In this document: piece by piece, positions 25,480 to 34,755 of the stretch
Position numbering within the stretch: position 1 is the stretch's first letter
How the letters are laid out: the number at the start of each line of letters is the position of its first letter
From: Paenibacillus sp. LHD-117
GTDB taxonomy: Bacteria > Bacillota > Bacilli > Paenibacillales > Paenibacillaceae
Assembly (NCBI RefSeq): GCF_030929555.1
Contig: NZ_JAVFVT010000036.1
Location: 1-64,000, forward strand
Length of the DNA stretch: 64,000 nt
Reading direction: 5' to 3'
The notes under the pieces: model-generated
What the model was told of the DNA's origin: nothing
Database searches by the model: none
The model's input: only the letters and a program-made list of their open reading frames with translations
Made by a program: the position numbers and the translations under genes

Positions 25480-28400
25480 TTATATGGCGTTAATGAACGC
25501 CAATAGCCGGTACAGGAAAATCGCGGTTTCGGCTCTTGTGGCCTGGCCGCTTGGCTTGATCGAACCGCCGTTGCCTCGGATCAGCCCTGCCTCCACCATG
25601 CCCGCGACCGTTTCCGCCGCATAGCCGGACACGCTGCCAGCATCCTTGAATGCTTCGAGCGACGCGGGATCGCCCCCAATCTCACCAGCATCCACCGCCG
25701 CGATCGCCCTGGCCGCCATAACCATCATCTCTTGCCTGCTCACCTTGTCTTCGGGCGCGAAACGCTCTTCGTCCTTGCCGGTCACGATGCCCAATTGCTT
25801 CGCGATCGCGACCGCCTCGGCGTAATAACGATGCGGGTCGACATCCGGGAACATGTCTTCGGATTCGGACGTCCCCCGCAAGTCCAGCGCGCGAACGAGC
25901 ATCAGGATGAAGTCCGCCCGGCTTACGCTCTCGGACGGGCTAAACGCCGTCGTCGAGGTTCCGTTCACGATCCCAAGCTCCGCCAGCTTCGCTACCGCTT
26001 CCTGCGCCCAAACATGCTGGTTCAAGTCGGCGAAATCGGGTGCCGGGATGTTGCGATATACCGCGAATAAGCCCGTTTGGTTCGTCTGGAACCGGATATG
26101 TTTGCCCGATTCGAAGTAGGCAGCGGACGGAACATCCGTCGCTTCACCGTCCGCGATGGACAAAACGCCGATTTCCTCGGGCAACTCTTGGCTTGCGAGC
26201 GAGTATGGAACGGTCACGACGATTGCCGCCTTCTCGTTTTTCCACTCGTACGTTTTGCCGTCCGTCTCCATGGATAGCTCCAGCACCGGCCTGCCGGCTA
26301 CGCGGCCTCTTACGTCCGGCTTCAGCGAGCGGCCGTCCCGTTCCCGGACGTTCACGCGCAGCTGCTTGCCGGTCTGGGACGTCTTCGGCAGCATGTCACC
26401 GGCGAGCAAGACCGTCGCCGAAGGGAGCTGCGCTTCGATCGTTAGGTTCGGATAATCGGAGAGGAATGCGGACGGAAAATCCAACGCGTAAAGCTCGGCA
26501 TCGCCCGTGCCTTTCAGCACGATCGTGGCCCGCAGCTTGCCGTCCTTATCCGGCTTCGCCGCCGCGATCGCCTTCCGCAAGTCCTGCTCGCCGACCGTAC
26601 CGACGGCCGTTTTGCCGCCTTGCTCCGGCTTCGCGCTGATCTCCGCTTTGACCGAGCCGTCCGCTTGCGGCTTGAACAGGTCGACGCTCGGCGTGACGGG
26701 ATCGCCTCCACCGCCGCCGGGAGCAGGCTTTTTGTATTCGAACGTTACCTTCATCGGTTCATTCATGTCGTCCGTCGACACATACGCTTCGTAGATGCCT
26801 TCGGTATTGCCGGTCAGCGTGAATTCGAACCGGAAGCTCCCCGCTTCCGTACTAGCCGTATCGGCTTCATGGTGCAGCTTCCCTTTCGGATCCATCACCT
26901 TCAAACTCACGTTCGCAAGGTCGCCGTTCATGATCAATCCGTCCACGGTTACTTTCTTGGATGCCGCGTCGATCGACGCTCTCACCCCGTCTATGCGTTT
27001 TTCTTCCGGCTCGCCTTCCAATTGAAAGACGCCGAATTCATAGAAGGAATAACCGTAAAACGTCTCCCTCTTCACGCCTTCGAACTTGACGTATCTGGCG
27101 CTGATCGGCTCGAACCGAACCGTCTCCTTGCCGTCCTTCGCCGTAATGAGCGCGTCCTGCCCCATCACGTTCGTCCACGTTTGTTTATCGCCCGAGACGA
27201 GCAGCTTGTAGGTTTTGGCGCGCGCGTACTCCCAATCGATCCGGACCGTGTCCAGCTCTTTCGATTCCCCAAGATCGACCTGGAACCACGTGTTGTCGTA
27301 CAGCTCGCTTGCCCATCTCGTGGACGGGAAGCCGTCGACCGCTTTCGCCGGCATCAGGTTCGGGCTGCCCGCTTCCACCGTCGAAGCTTCCGCTGTTTTA
27401 TCCGTCGCCAAGTTGCCAATTAAATAGTAGACGCTTTCCTTCAGCGCGTTATAAGCGCCGTCCGTTAGGACGCCTTGCTGCTTGAATAAGTCCAGCTTGG
27501 CATTAAATCCTTTCGTGTATGCCTCGGCTTTCGTCTCATCGATCCCCTTGTAACGCTTCATCAGCTCCAAATAGTTGTTCAGGGAGCGAACCGCGGCGGC
27601 ATCCGTGATCGCACCGTCGGCTCCGAATCGGTCGACGGCCGCTTTCATGGTCGACGCGTTTGCTTCGGCCTCGATGACGTATGTCGTTTTGCGGGACTTG
27701 CCCGCCGCTACCGTAACGACCAACTCGTGTTTGCCCGGCTTCCCCGCCAGATCGATCTCGGTGCCCTCCGTGTACGGCTTTCCGTTAAAGGCGGCCGTTA
27801 CTTTGGTGAGCCCGCTGCCGTCGTCGTTAGGAATGTCCCAAGTGAACTGAACCTTCTCCGTTTCCGGGATGGACGCGCCCCCTTGAAGGAGCTCTCCGTT
27901 CATTCTCACTTCGGCTTCCGGCGGCAAAGCGTTGTTTACGACGTACGTGCCTTTCGCGAACTGATACAGCCAATCGTACAGAACCCTTGTCGCGGGATCC
28001 GCGCTCACCGCCGTATCGTACACGGCATTATTGCCTTGATAGTACGCCTTGAAGCCCGATTGCATCAATCCGGTCTGAGCGCCGCTGTTCAAGTAATCGA
28101 TGTACCGCTCCCGGAATACGGCGTCGGTCATCATCCGGTCGTCGAATTCGAGCTCGAGGCTCATCCCATACCGCTTCGCGATGTTGGCGGCGTCTTCGAG
28201 GCGGTCAACATCCATCGGCTCGAAAAAGTAATTCGGCTGGAACGAGACGGCATCGATGCCGACATCTTTCCACATATGGGCCTTATACGCCAAGAAATGC
28301 GGGATCCAGAAAAACTTGAGCCCTTCGTTATGCACTTTCACGCTCGTCGACTTCAGTAGATCCGGCCCTTTTGGTCCCGTGCTGATCTGTTCCTCCAGCC

Positions 28401-29631
28401 AGTACAAGCCGACCAGCTCGAGGTGGGAGTAGCCCGCTGCCGTCCAACGCTGCTGTACCAGATCCAGCCACCACTGGACGACCTTTTCCCTATTTGACAG
28501 CGCTTGCAATTCACCGACAGAGGATGCGCTGAAGTTTTCCGATACGCCGTCGCCGTCCACGTCGCCGAAGTCGGTCATATATTCGCCCGGATCCGGGATC
28601 ATGAGCACGACCTTCAGCTTCTCGTCAGGCTTGGCGAGCTTGGCCCCGACCTCCTTGTTCGCTTCGTTCAGCTGGTACATGTCGCCCGTCGCGGCGAACG
28701 TTTTGTTGAGATACCATTCCCAATCGCTCTTATTGGCGCCGCCATTGTAGCCGCGTCCTGCCGACGAGGTCAGTCCGAGGTACAGAATACCATCGAACAG
28801 CCGGTCGACCGGCACGCCATCCTTATTCACGTAACTGATATTGGGAATGATCCGCTCCTTCGTCCAATCCCCCTTGCCGTTCGGGTAATGGCCGTTATAC
28901 AGAAGGCCGAGGTTATGGATGCCCGCCGTCGCTTCGCCCGGCGCCAATAGAGCCGGCTGCTCGGCTGGAACCGCCACGGCGCCCGCGACCTGACCGTCCG
29001 CGCCGATGATTTCGATCTCGTCGATGAACGTCCACGCTCTCGTATGCATGGAGAACGTCACTTTCACGTATCGCGCATAAGCCATGTCCGCGTCCAGGTT
29101 GCCGCTTTTGATGCCGTCCGCGCTGCCGTTCCATTCGTATACCTCTTCTCTCGGAGGCCCGTCCCCCCATAGCAGCTGAGTCGACTTGTGGGTTAGCGTT
29201 CCCCAGTTCACCTTGTCGTCGGAGGCGTACATCGATACCGTAAGCGGCACGAGCATCGAATTCGTCGGCCAATCCTGCATGAACCGCGCCTTGATGGCGG
29301 AGATCGACTTGCGCTCGCCCAGGTCGAAAACGACCTCGCGCGTCATCTTCTTCACATGCCCGACCCACGCCGGATCGGACATATTCAGCGCCCCATGCAC
29401 GCCGTCCGTCAGCTTCCGCGCGCCGTCGGGATAAGCGGCCTCCGGCGCCTCCGACCATTCGTAGTCCAGTCCGAGCGCAAGGTTCCGGAGCTGCGGGCCA
29501 TCCGCTTCCGCTTGGATTTCCGGCTGCGCCGCCTCCTGACCCTGCGTCTCCGCATAGGCGGACGGCGCAAGCGCCAGCAGCATGGCCGCCGAGACGGCGA
29601 GCGCCATCCATTTTTTCGTACGTTTCATCAT
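25480..29631 (-). CDS. very large exported DUF4855 protein with discoidin and three SLH domains
   Basis: This is a 1383-residue surface protein. The start chosen is the first of two ATGs at 29631 (GGGAG six bases before), giving a signal peptide ending SAYA. Domains: F5/8C (discoidin)-like, about 50-215; DUF4855, about 238-590 (begins NLGLLYNGHYPNGKGDW; contains WLEEQIS and FWIPHFLAYKAHMWKDVG); a short Ig-like segment; a second F5/8C, about 745-890 (VDGFPSTRWASE, WFQVDLGESKELDTVRIDWEYA); a further beta domain after a PAPGGGGGDP linker; and three SLH modules at the C-terminus (FADLNQHVWAQEAVAKL, FPDVDPHRYYAEAVAIAK, FKDAGSVSGYAAETVAGM). It should be anchored to the S-layer polymer and act on or bind a polysaccharide. 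It is probably controlled by YesN2 through the site at 29735. Confidence 0.92.
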   Translation of the reverse strand: MMKRTKKWMALAVSAAMLLALAPSAYAETQGQEAAQPEIQAEADGPQLRNLALGLDYEWSEAPEAAYPDGARKLTDGVHGALNMSDPAWVGHVKKMTREVVFDLGERKSISAIKARFMQDWPTNSMLVPLTVSMYASDDKVNWGTLTHKSTQLLWGDGPPREEVYEWNGSADGIKSGNLDADMAYARYVKVTFSMHTRAWTFIDEIEIIGADGQVAGAVAVPAEQPALLAPGEATAGIHNLGLLYNGHYPNGKGDWTKERIIPNISYVNKDGVPVDRLFDGILYLGLTSSAGRGYNGGANKSDWEWYLNKTFAATGDMYQLNEANKEVGAKLAKPDEKLKVVLMIPDPGEYMTDFGDVDGDGVSENFSASSVGELQALSNREKVVQWWLDLVQQRWTAAGYSHLELVGLYWLEEQISTGPKGPDLLKSTSVKVHNEGLKFFWIPHFLAYKAHMWKDVGIDAVSFQPNYFFEPMDVDRLEDAANIAKRYGMSLELEFDDRMMTDAVFRERYIDYLNSGAQTGLMQSGFKAYYQGNNAVYDTAVSADPATRVLYDWLYQFAKGTYVVNNALPPEAEVRMNGELLQGGASIPETEKVQFTWDIPNDDGSGLTKVTAAFNGKPYTEGTEIDLAGKPGKHELVVTVAAGKSRKTTYVIEAEANASTMKAAVDRFGADGAITDAAAVRSLNNYLELMKRYKGIDETKAEAYTKGFNAKLDLFKQQGVLTDGAYNALKESVYYLIGNLATDKTAEASTVEAGSPNLMPAKAVDGFPSTRWASELYDNTWFQVDLGESKELDTVRIDWEYARAKTYKLLVSGDKQTWTNVMGQDALITAKDGKETVRFEPISARYVKFEGVKRETFYGYSFYEFGVFQLEGEPEEKRIDGVRASIDAASKKVTVDGLIMNGDLANVSLKVMDPKGKLHHEADTASTEAGSFRFEFTLTGNTEGIYEAYVSTDDMNEPMKVTFEYKKPAPGGGGGDPVTPSVDLFKPQADGSVKAEISAKPEQGGKTAVGTVGEQDLRKAIAAAKPDKDGKLRATIVLKGTGDAELYALDFPSAFLSDYPNLTIEAQLPSATVLLAGDMLPKTSQTGKQLRVNVRERDGRSLKPDVRGRVAGRPVLELSMETDGKTYEWKNEKAAIVVTVPYSLASQELPEEIGVLSIADGEATDVPSAAYFESGKHIRFQTNQTGLFAVYRNIPAPDFADLNQHVWAQEAVAKLAELGIVNGTSTTAFSPSESVSRADFILMLVRALDLRGTSESEDMFPDVDPHRYYAEAVAIAKQLGIVTGKDEERFAPEDKVSRQEMMVMAARAIAAVDAGEIGGDPASLEAFKDAGSVSGYAAETVAGMVEAGLIRGNGGSIKPSGQATRAETAIFLYRLLAFINAI

Positions 29632-29692
29632 GTTCTGCTCCCTTTCCATGTTAGAGTCGTAGAACGAGAACAATCGCGTCGTCCATACAGTA

Positions 29693-29761
29693 ACAATAAG
29701 AAACTTGCCCCGCCGATCAAAGAGATAAGTTCCGACTTTGCATATACATTTGTTTACTTGG
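29693..29761 (-). promoter_or_regulatory. promoter of DUF4855/SLH gene with YesN2-type motif (site C)
   Basis: On the minus strand AAACAAATGTATATGCAAAG (core GTATAT at 29742-29747) lies 43 nt upstream of a TATTGT -10-like box (29693-29698). The same motif at the same distance occurs before the Gfo/Idh gene and the operon 2 binding-protein gene. The absence of a good -35 fits an activator-dependent promoter. Confidence 0.5.
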
Positions 29762-29867
29762 CTTAGCCGAGGCGGCGAAAGGGCGCAGCGCCGGGCCCGC
29801 TTCGCGGTTCGGCAGTTGCCGGTGATAGGTATGCGGTTCCGGCGCAGGCGTTTCTCGCAATCCTGCC

Positions 29868-29907
29868 AAAAAAACCTCACGGGGAGCATCGGCTCGCCTC
29901 GTGAGGC
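29868..29907 (-). terminator. terminator of the Gfo/Idh gene
   Basis: On the minus strand GCCTCACGAGGCGAGC and its partner ending CGTGAGG form a long stem (outer arms 29875-29880 and 29901-29906), followed by seven T (29868-29874). It ends the operon 2 region about 20 bp after the dehydrogenase stop. Confidence 0.88.
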
Positions 29908-29925
29908 TTAAGTATGGCAAAAAGT

Positions 29926-31200
29926 CTAGCGAACCTCCGCTCCCTGCTCCCGCAGATCGGCAATGCGGACGGCAAGGCCGTCGTTCAAGCGGGAATGTTC
30001 GGCCGCGAAGGCAATCAAGTGGCTTTGCAGCGAAGCCGTGGCGGACGTGAGTCCCTGAGCCGGGTTGCGGTCAAAGCCGCGGACGCCCTGCAGGAACGCG
30101 CTCACCATCCGTTCGTCGCCGCCTCCATGCCCGTCGCCTTCGACGTTGCAGCGGATCTCGACGCGCTCGCCAGTCGCATGGCGGAACAGCGTGAACGAGC
30201 CCTTGTCCATGTCTCCTAAAATTTCGCCGCCCGTGCCCATGATCTGCACGCGGCGCGTCCCGCTCTCGGTATGCCCCGTCATGATGAACGACGCGCTCGC
30301 ACCGTTCGCGAACGCCATGTTAACCACTTGATGGTCCACGACGTTGTTGTCGCAGCGATAGACGCAGCGCCCGAACGGACCTTCCTTCAGCGCCTTGAGG
30401 ATACCCTCCTGGCTTAGGTCGTCCGTCATGTACCGCGCCCACTCGCGGCTCGGCTGCTGCAGGTACTGCTTCAGCGCCGAGAACGCGCAGTCCCGCTCCA
30501 CCGCGCAGCCGTCGATGCATCGCTCGGCCGAACCGTCCGGCGCGTTCTCCGCCCGGAAGTGCAGCAAAGAGCCAAACGAGCTGACGCCGGTGCAAGGCTG
30601 CTGCATGAGCCAAGAAATCAAGTCCAAGTCGTGGCAGGACTTCGCCAGAATCATCGGGCTCGTCTCCTCCGACTTGCGCCAATTGCCCCGCACGTAGCTA
30701 TGCGTCATATGGCGGTAGCCGACGTTTTCGGTGAGCTGGATCGTCCCCACGGTGCCGAGCTCGCCGTCGTCGATGCACTTCTTGATGCCGGACCAGAACG
30801 GCGAATACCGCAGCACATGCGTCACGGCGAGCAGGCGCCCGAATTGGTGCGAAGCCTCCTCCAATCGGATGCATTCCTCCATGGAAGGGGACATCGGCTT
30901 CTCCAGCATAACGTGGTAGCCAAGCTCCATCGCCTTCATGGCCGGCTCGTAATGCATCCGGTCGAGCGTGCAAATGATCATGACGTCGGCGATGAGGCCT
31001 TGGTCGAACGCGCGCTCCCAGCTATCGTAAGCATGCTCCGGCCCGATTCCGTGAAGATCGGCGAACCTGCTTCTTCGTTCGTCGTCCGGCTCGGCTACCG
31101 CAACGATCTTTAGTTCATTCGGAAATTTCTCCGCGTAGGGTCCGTAAATATATCTTCCTCTGCTGCCTGCGCCCAACATGACGGCTGTTAATGGTTTCAA
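29926..31200 (-). CDS. Gfo/Idh/MocA-family oxidoreductase
   Basis: This is a 424-residue NAD(P)-dependent sugar or inositol-type dehydrogenase. The Rossmann domain begins VMLGAGSRGRYIYGPYAEKFP (GxGxRG), with IVAVAEPD and the catalytic-lysine block YHVMLEKPMSPSMEE (EKP). The C-terminal half is the usual alpha/beta substrate domain (VGTIQLTENVGYRHMTHSYVRGNW). The start is the TTG at 31200 with GGAGGAG six bases before. It follows yesN of operon 2 after 95 bp and has its own promoter-like motif overlapping the yesN stop. It probably oxidises a sugar imported by operon 2; the substrate is not identifiable. Confidence 0.92.
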   Translation of the reverse strand: MKPLTAVMLGAGSRGRYIYGPYAEKFPNELKIVAVAEPDDERRSRFADLHGIGPEHAYDSWERAFDQGLIADVMIICTLDRMHYEPAMKAMELGYHVMLEKPMSPSMEECIRLEEASHQFGRLLAVTHVLRYSPFWSGIKKCIDDGELGTVGTIQLTENVGYRHMTHSYVRGNWRKSEETSPMILAKSCHDLDLISWLMQQPCTGVSSFGSLLHFRAENAPDGSAERCIDGCAVERDCAFSALKQYLQQPSREWARYMTDDLSQEGILKALKEGPFGRCVYRCDNNVVDHQVVNMAFANGASASFIMTGHTESGTRRVQIMGTGGEILGDMDKGSFTLFRHATGERVEIRCNVEGDGHGGGDERMVSAFLQGVRGFDRNPAQGLTSATASLQSHLIAFAAEHSRLNDGLAVRIADLREQGAEVR

Positions 31201-31237
31201 CGTTTCTCCTCCTCGTAGCGCCTTCTATCGCCCTTTC

Positions 31238-31303
31238 ATTGTAGAAGCGAAAGCAAGCCGGGAGAAAGAGACCGTTCCTTACATTTCGTATACATTTATT
31301 GAC
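31238..31303 (-). promoter_or_regulatory. promoter of Gfo/Idh gene with YesN2-type motif (site A)
   Basis: On the minus strand GTCAATAAATGTATACGAAA (core GTATAC at 31288-31293) overlaps the end of yesN2. A TACAAT -10 box lies 44 nt downstream (31238-31243). Together with sites B and C it defines a motif of about 25 bp. Confidence 0.55.
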
Positions 31304-32984
31304 CTTTCGCTTGCGGCTGGCTGCGCGCCGAACGGAATTCGAGCGGCGTCGAATCGTTCTGCTTCTTGAAGAACCGAATGAACGCCAGCGCCGAGTTGTA
31401 ACCTAGCGCAGCCGCGATCTCGTTTACTTTCATCGACGTGTTCAGCAGCATGTCCTGAGCCGTCACGTTGCGGAAGTCATTGACGTATTTGGACAAGCCG
31501 ATGCCCGTGCTCTGCTTGTAGAGCCGCGACAGATACGACGGGTTCAGCCCTACGTAATCGGCCAGCGCGTTCAAGGAAATATCGGTCGCGATATGCTCCT
31601 CGATGTAGCGATGCACCTTATTGACGACCTCCGTCGGAAGCAGCGTGCCGTTCAGCGTATTCCATTCGAAAAAACAATCGGCCAACTGGCGGTAATAATG
31701 AACCAGCTCCGGCCATGGCAGCGCGTCGCCCCGCCCGAACAGCGGTTCGAGGTCCATCTGCGTATTGGCATGCTCGCAAGCATCCCGGTTGCGATGGAGG
31801 TGGAACAGGAATACCGCGGAGATCGAATGGTACAATTCGATTTTCCTCTCGTTCGGCATCCCCGGCTCGTTCCAGATCGCCGTCAGTTCGGCATACAGCT
31901 TGTAAAAGGGCTCCCGATGGTTGTTCTCCAGGCAGCCCGCCAGCAGCTGAACCCGGGCGTGGTAGAAGCCGTCCCGGTGTCCGGCAGTCTTGGCGGCTTC
32001 CTCCACCTCCGCGGATTGGTCCCGATCGATCAGGATCACCTCGTGAAACAAACCGTGCCCCTGTGCCAAATCGTATTTGACGGAATGGAACCGGTCCGAT
32101 AAGTTCTCCCACTCCGCGGGCTGGCTCCCAAACGCAAAAGAAACCGAAAGGCCAAGCAGCTGCTTGCAGGTAGCCTGCACCGTTTCCAATATGCCGCCTG
32201 TATATCGGACAGCTCTTACAGCATCCATGATGCCGGCTTCGGCCGAGCCGTCGTCGTCCCGGGCTTGCGGCTGAACGAGCCAGACGATCTTCGACAGCTC
32301 GAACACGACGGAGTGGCAGCGCACCCCCATGGACAAATATTCGTCGCCGACATTCTGAAGCGCGTAGGCCAGCAGCGCCTTGTCCGGCGCGGAGAACATC
32401 TCCTTCCAGGCGTCGATCCGCCCGATGAGCACGTGAACCGGCAAGCGCGGATCGAGCGGAATATCCATCTCGCGGAACAATCGTTCCAGCTCGCTTCGCG
32501 ATGCCGTTTTGCCTTGCAGCAGCCCTAACATATACTCCTTCTGAAGCGAGGGCAGCGCGCGTCTCATGCTGGTCTGCGCTTTCCTGACGATCTGAGCTTG
32601 GTCCCGCTCTTCGTCTAGTTTCCCGATGGCCCGTTCCACGGCCTCGATGATCTTGTCGTCGCTCTCGACCTTCAGGATATAGTCGAATCCGCCATGCGTC
32701 ACCGCGTCCCTCGCATACTGGAAGTCGTTATACCCCGTCAGGAAAATCACCTTGCAGGACGGCCATTGCGCCTTGATCTCGCGCAGCAGCCCGATGCCTT
32801 CGATACCGGGCATCTTAATGTCGGAGAGCACGATATCGACGCGGTGCCGGGACAAAAGCTCGAGCGCCTCTTCCCCCGAATAGGCCTTCATGGCCTCAAG
32901 CTCCAAACGCTCCGTTCCCTGGAACAGCTCCAGCAGACCGTCCACGATTATCGGCAGGTCATCGACGATGAGCAGTCTATACAT
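31296..32984 (-). CDS. YesN-type response regulator (REC + AraC HTH), system 2
   Basis: This is a 562-residue regulator. Its receiver domain (about 1-125) has the acidic pair DD near residue 8, phospho-acceptor Asp55 in IVLSDIKMPGIEG, and the receiver Lys in DYILKVESDD. The C-terminal AraC domain (about 455-555) includes LADYVGLNPSYLSRLYKQSTG and NEIAAALGYNSALAFIRFFKK. It follows the kinase gene by 12 bp in operon 2. Three similar promoter motifs in its neighbourhood (sites A, B and C) are the likely targets, so it probably activates its own operon, the dehydrogenase gene and the DUF4855/SLH gene. Confidence 0.93.
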   Translation of the reverse strand: MYRLLIVDDLPIIVDGLLELFQGTERLELEAMKAYSGEEALELLSRHRVDIVLSDIKMPGIEGIGLLREIKAQWPSCKVIFLTGYNDFQYARDAVTHGGFDYILKVESDDKIIEAVERAIGKLDEERDQAQIVRKAQTSMRRALPSLQKEYMLGLLQGKTASRSELERLFREMDIPLDPRLPVHVLIGRIDAWKEMFSAPDKALLAYALQNVGDEYLSMGVRCHSVVFELSKIVWLVQPQARDDDGSAEAGIMDAVRAVRYTGGILETVQATCKQLLGLSVSFAFGSQPAEWENLSDRFHSVKYDLAQGHGLFHEVILIDRDQSAEVEEAAKTAGHRDGFYHARVQLLAGCLENNHREPFYKLYAELTAIWNEPGMPNERKIELYHSISAVFLFHLHRNRDACEHANTQMDLEPLFGRGDALPWPELVHYYRQLADCFFEWNTLNGTLLPTEVVNKVHRYIEEHIATDISLNALADYVGLNPSYLSRLYKQSTGIGLSKYVNDFRNVTAQDMLLNTSMKVNEIAAALGYNSALAFIRFFKKQNDSTPLEFRSARSQPQAKGQ

Positions 32985-32996
32985 GCGGATTCCCCC

Positions 32997-34730
32997 TCAG
33001 CTCGCGCTCAATTTTATTCTCACTTGCAAGCCGCCCAGCTCGGAACGGTCTACCGAGATCCCGTAGTCCTCCCCGCAGCGCAGCTGGATTCGACGGTGTA
33101 CGTTCAGAAGGCCCGTCGTTTCCTCGATCCTGTTCGCGGAGTAGCGCAGCTTCTTCCGGATGAGCTCGATCTCCTCGTCCGTGATGCGGTCGCCGTTATC
33201 CTCGACGTAGAAGGAAAACGCGCCGTCCTTCAGATCGCTATGCACCCATAGCTCGCCTGAGCCTAACATTTGGCCGAAGGCGTGTTTGTACGCGTTCTCG
33301 ATGACGGGCTGAAGGATCAGCCTCGGAACGGGCATGTCGTGGTTATCGCAGTCGAAGGCTACCTGTATCCGCTCCCCGTAACAAATCGACTGCATCTCGA
33401 CGTACGTGCGGGAATGCTCCGTCTCCAGCGCGAGCGGGATATCGTCTTCGTCGTTGCGCGTAATGAACTGGAAGTACTGACCGATATGGAGGCAGAACCG
33501 GTAGGCTTTCTCCTGTTGATTCCCCGACTTGATCAGTCTGCACAATACGAAAAAGCAATTATAGAGAAAATGGGGATTGATCTGCGACTGCAGCCGTTTC
33601 AGCTCCGAACGCTGGTTGCGGATTTGTCCCTCGTAATTTTCTTCGATCAACGTTTTCAAATGTCGCACCGTATCGTTGAAGGCTTCGTACAAGTAGCCGA
33701 ATTCGTCGGCCCCGCGGTCGATCGCGATCGTCTCCAGCCGGTTCTGCTGAACCCTTCGGAAGGAATGAACAAGCTTCATGAGCGGACGGTAAATGAACAT
33801 CCGCAGGAAATATGTGAAGTACAACACGATGACGACCGCGAGCGCGCATGCCCACCAGAACAAGGTCTGGTACACCTGCAGCGAGCCTAGAACCGACCCT
33901 TCGGGCACGTAGGTAATCGCATATGCGTTCCAAATGTCGGAATGCGTATAGACGGCCATATAGGATTCGCCTTTAAAGGTGACGGTTTCGCTGCCTTCCT
34001 TGGCACCCGAGCCTCTCTTCGACGCTGCGAGTGCTTTCATATGCCGCAGCAATTCGGCGTCCGCGCCGCTCTCGATGCTCCAATTCCGCTCCAGATTGAG
34101 CAGTACGCTGCTCCCGCCCCGCGTGCCTCCGATCTGCGATAGCGTTTTCCTGATTTCGGAAATCGACAGCTCCACCGACACGATATATAACGGATGTTTG
34201 GTCGTGCTGTTCGGGTACTGCATGGATATGAACAGCCGGTCACGCCAAGCGATGAACGGCTCCGCGTACAGCTTCTCGCTTTGTCTCATCGCCGCGTATT
34301 CATCCTCTTCGAGGAAGGTTTCGAAGCTATTGCTCAGCACCGTCCGCTCGATGACCGGAATAAAAGCTTTTGTCTCCCGGATGAACGGACTCGAATTCCT
34401 CATGAGGTCTAGCCTTTTTTGAATATCCAAAATTTTGCTGGATTTCTCATAGGAGCTCATGTCATTGCCCGTCGTCGCGATCTCCATCAAATCCTGATCC
34501 ATGACGTAGTTGGGCAAATAGCGGCCGATGCGGTCCGCTTCCTTGTCGAGCGAATCCATGTAATACTCCGTCGTACCCAGCACCGAACCCGAAATTTCGC
34601 CGCGAATGCGCCCGGAGCCCTGCTCGATAATCATCCACGTAATCGCCAAGAGCGGCAATAAGGCCGCCAGAAAGGCGACCATTATTTTCGGAAATATGGA
34701 GGAGTTGGTAAGGAATAGTCCACTCTTCAT
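32997..34730 (-). CDS. YesM-type sensor histidine kinase, system 2
   Basis: This is a 577-residue membrane kinase. Membrane helices are near the N-terminus (IMVAFLAALLPLLAITWMII) and near residue 290 (LFWWACALAVVIVLYFTYFL), enclosing an extracytoplasmic sensor of about 240 residues. HAMP follows, then the His_kinase block LQSQINPHFLYNCFFVL and an HATPase domain (ILQPVIENAYKHAFGQ, VEDNGD). The glycine-rich G2 loop of the ATPase is weak (TGLLNVHRRIQLRCG). The ATG at 34730 has GGGGGGA seven bases upstream and is preferred over 34745. It is the partner of the downstream YesN. Confidence 0.92.
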   Translation of the reverse strand: MKSGLFLTNSSIFPKIMVAFLAALLPLLAITWMIIEQGSGRIRGEISGSVLGTTEYYMDSLDKEADRIGRYLPNYVMDQDLMEIATTGNDMSSYEKSSKILDIQKRLDLMRNSSPFIRETKAFIPVIERTVLSNSFETFLEEDEYAAMRQSEKLYAEPFIAWRDRLFISMQYPNSTTKHPLYIVSVELSISEIRKTLSQIGGTRGGSSVLLNLERNWSIESGADAELLRHMKALAASKRGSGAKEGSETVTFKGESYMAVYTHSDIWNAYAITYVPEGSVLGSLQVYQTLFWWACALAVVIVLYFTYFLRMFIYRPLMKLVHSFRRVQQNRLETIAIDRGADEFGYLYEAFNDTVRHLKTLIEENYEGQIRNQRSELKRLQSQINPHFLYNCFFVLCRLIKSGNQQEKAYRFCLHIGQYFQFITRNDEDDIPLALETEHSRTYVEMQSICYGERIQVAFDCDNHDMPVPRLILQPVIENAYKHAFGQMLGSGELWVHSDLKDGAFSFYVEDNGDRITDEEIELIRKKLRYSANRIEETTGLLNVHRRIQLRCGEDYGISVDRSELGGLQVRIKLSAS

Positions 34731-34755
34731 CGTTCGTCCCCCCATGCGCCGGCTT

